In this document: positions 62,115 through 64,000 of the stretch, in pieces | Numbering within the stretch: the stretch's first letter is position 1 | How the letters are laid out: each line of letters begins with the position of its first letter | Assembly: GCF_030506305.1 (NCBI RefSeq) | Contig: NZ_CP119421.1 | Span: 1,837,501 to 1,901,500, forward strand | Direction of reading: 5' to 3' | Length of the DNA: 64,000 bases | Origin: Porifericola rhodea | Lineage (GTDB): Bacteria; Bacteroidota; Bacteroidia; Cytophagales; Cyclobacteriaceae | Made by a program: the position numbers and the translations under genes | Notes under the pieces: model-generated | Databases searched by the model: none | What the model was told of the DNA's origin: nothing | What the model saw: only the letters and a program-made list of their open reading frames with translations

Positions 62115-64000
62115 ATGCCTAGCGCGAAAGCTAAGACTGCCAAGAAAGAAGCTCGGCAGAGTACAAAAAAAGAAACCCCTCTTATGAAACAATATAATGC
62201 AGTTAAGGGCAAATACCCCGGAGCATTACTATTGTTTAGAGTAGGCGATTTTTACGAGACTTTTGGAGAAGATGCCATCACTGCCAGCAAAGTGCTGGAT
62301 ATAGTGCTGACCAAACGGGCAAACGGCTCGGCTTCAGAGGTTGAGCTGGCTGGCTTTCCTCATCATGCGCTGGACAACTACCTGACCAAGCTGGTACGCG
62401 CAGGGCATAGAGTAGCCATATGTGATCAGCTGGAAGACCCCAAGTTTGCAAAAGGAGTGGTAAAACGAGGCGTAACCGAGCTGGTAACTCCAGGTCTCTC
62501 TTTTAACGACAATGTGCTGGACCGCAAACGTAACAATTATCTGGCGTCGCTGCATTTTGACAAAACTAAAGTTGGGATTGCTTTGCTGGATTTATCTACC
62601 GGAGAGTTTCTTACCTCTTGTGGTAGCACCGCCTACATAGAAAAATTATTGCAAAGCTTTAATCCGGCCGAGGTCATTTATTGTAAGCGTGATCGTAAAA
62701 CCTACGAAGAGCTGTTTAGAGATCAGTATAATACTTATCGGTTAGAAGACTGGTTATTTACCCACGACTATGCTTACGAGAAGCTAACAAAACACTTTAA
62801 TACCCAATCGCTCAAAGGTTTTGGAGTAGAAAACCTGGAAGAAGGTATTATCGCGGCAGGTGCCGTACTACACTATCTGGAAGAAACAGAGCACAAAGAG
62901 ATTAGGCATATTTCCGCCATCGCGCGTATTGAAGAAGAAAAATATGTATGGCTGGATAAGTTTACTATCCGAAATCTGGAGCTGGTTTTTCCTCAGCATG
63001 AAGGTGGTGTGCCTCTGATAGAAGTGCTGGATAAAACCTGTACACCTATGGGGGCACGCTTGTTAAAGAAATGGATTGTATTGCCGCTCAAATCTAAAAC
63101 GGCTATAGAGGAGCGGCTACAAACGGTAGAAGCTTTGCTAAATCAGGAAGAGCTTCGCAAGCAAATTATACAATACCTTAAAACTATCGGTGACCTTGAG
63201 CGCCTGATCTCAAAAGTAGCTGCTGGCCGTATTAACCCTCGGGAAATGATACAGCTGAAGCGGGCTCTGAAGCATAGTATTCCTGTAAAGCAGCTTCTGG
63301 CTTCGGTAGACATCCCTCAGTTGAAAAAGCTGGCCGATCAGCTGCATACCTGTGAGTTTATTCTGGACAAAATAGAAAAGGAGCTTCGGGATGATCCACC
63401 ATTGGTCACTAACCAGGGAGGGCTGATTAGAGATGGTATTGATGAAGAACTGGATGAGCTCAATAAAATAGCCTATTCTGGCAAAGACTACCTGGAGCAG
63501 GTAAGGCAACGCGAAATTAAAAACACTGGTATAAGTTCGCTCAAGCTCTCATACAATAAGGTTTTTGGTTACTACCTGGAAGTGAGTAATGCTCATAAAG
63601 ACAAAGTGCCTCAGGAGTGGATCAGAAAGCAAACATTGGTAAATGCAGAGCGCTACATCACGCAGGAGCTTAAGACTTATGAAGAGAAAATCCTGCATGC
63701 CGAAGAGAAGCTCACGCATATAGAGCAAAAAATCTATCAGGATCTGATACTGGCCACCGCCGAGTTTATTACCCAGATACAGCAAAATGCACGTACGCTG
63801 GCGGTGGTAGACTGCCTCTCTTCTTTTGCGCAAATTGCATTTCAAAACCGATATGCCAAACCTGAACTGAGCGATGAGGAAGTTATAGATATTAAAGAAG
63901 GACGGCACCCTGTGATAGAGAAGCAAATGACACCTGGTGAAAACTATGTGCCTAATGATATTTATCTGGATAACGAAAAGCAGCAGATTATTATCATTAC
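62115..64000 (+). CDS. mutS: DNA mismatch repair protein MutS, 5' part
   Basis: Partial gene: the reading frame is open to the window edge, about 628 codons. MutS binds mismatches and starts repair. The N-terminal mismatch-binding domain is seen (TPLMKQYNAVKGKYPGALLL, then FRVGDFYETFGEDA with the Phe-x-Glu motif), followed by connector, core and clamp regions (SSLKLSYNKVFGYYLEVSN). The window stops with DIYLDNEKQQIIIIT, immediately before the expected Walker A (GPNMAGKS), so the ATPase and C-terminal dimer domains are outside. A Lys-rich N-terminal 20 residues precede the usual start, but the next in-frame ATG at 62184 starts too late. Confidence 0.97.
   Translation, partial: MPSAKAKTAKKEARQSTKKETPLMKQYNAVKGKYPGALLLFRVGDFYETFGEDAITASKVLDIVLTKRANGSASEVELAGFPHHALDNYLTKLVRAGHRVAICDQLEDPKFAKGVVKRGVTELVTPGLSFNDNVLDRKRNNYLASLHFDKTKVGIALLDLSTGEFLTSCGSTAYIEKLLQSFNPAEVIYCKRDRKTYEELFRDQYNTYRLEDWLFTHDYAYEKLTKHFNTQSLKGFGVENLEEGIIAAGAVLHYLEETEHKEIRHISAIARIEEEKYVWLDKFTIRNLELVFPQHEGGVPLIEVLDKTCTPMGARLLKKWIVLPLKSKTAIEERLQTVEALLNQEELRKQIIQYLKTIGDLERLISKVAAGRINPREMIQLKRALKHSIPVKQLLASVDIPQLKKLADQLHTCEFILDKIEKELRDDPPLVTNQGGLIRDGIDEELDELNKIAYSGKDYLEQVRQREIKNTGISSLKLSYNKVFGYYLEVSNAHKDKVPQEWIRKQTLVNAERYITQELKTYEEKILHAEEKLTHIEQKIYQDLILATAEFITQIQQNARTLAVVDCLSSFAQIAFQNRYAKPELSDEEVIDIKEGRHPVIEKQMTPGENYVPNDIYLDNEKQQIIII

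Noticed and set aside
62334-63926. Minus-strand frames over mutS
   Set aside because: Antisense shadows of the clear MutS reading frame, which is open to the window edge.

Overview
The window looks like chromosomal DNA of a Bacteroidota member, most likely a marine Cytophagales-type bacterium. The signs are the Bacteroidota -7 promoter motif TAnnTTTG upstream of many genes, almost no Shine-Dalgarno sequences, a type IX secretion (T9SS) C-terminal sorting domain, an S46 dipeptidyl-peptidase, a long acidic tail on ribosomal protein S16, and a complete ebo cluster. The genus cannot be named from the sequence alone. All assignments come from reading motifs; no database search was run.

Layout. 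1-1850: 3' part of a 23S rRNA gene, 5S rRNA and the rRNA operon terminator, followed by about 550 bases of AT-rich spacer. 2403-4299: a plant-type glucuronokinase and a GalU-type pyrophosphorylase that together could make UDP-glucuronate. 4302-14175: housekeeping and small conserved genes (Prx-like protein, phosphopantetheinyl transferase, WD40 protein, DivIVA-folB-chaN operon, Nudix, an IscA relative lacking its CGC motif, YkvA, YdjM-type membrane hydrolase, and an SDR-dtd-mazG overlapping operon). 14372-25933: a large T9SS-exported Kelch/malectin protein and a block of minus-strand envelope and catabolic genes (isoaspartyl peptidase, AsmA, S46 peptidase, GH20 hexosaminidase). 26050-28963: an MscS channel and BipA/TypA.

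29228-37033 holds the ebo cluster in the order eboA-B-C-D-E-F (EboA protein, TatD-like hydrolase, UbiA prenyltransferase, dehydroquinate-synthase-like cyclase, TIM-barrel EboE, nucleotide pyrophosphatase-like EboF), followed by an NAD-dependent epimerase with its own promoter. 40063-44440 holds a second, unrecognised tight operon: an ATP-grasp ligase, a 665-residue protein with a papain-like Gln/Cys/His/Asn pattern, and a stand-alone alanine racemase-like enzyme with an altered active-site Asp. These two islands are the best candidates for small-molecule or peptide-modifying biosynthesis.

44537-53899: a lipoprotein, a frameshifted cupin gene, RlmN, a TRAP transporter (DctQ-DctM), a polysaccharide deacetylase, a possible small RNA, and a minus-strand pair of a Tat-exported DctP receptor and a lipoprotein sulfatase. 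54052-64000: rpsP-rimM, a pair of genes sharing a four-helix membrane domain (one fused to a PRXL2-like redox domain), SDR, nitroreductase, an orphan iron-type binding protein, MATE exporter, Nudix, SpoU methyltransferase and the 5' part of mutS, cut by the window edge just before the Walker A region.
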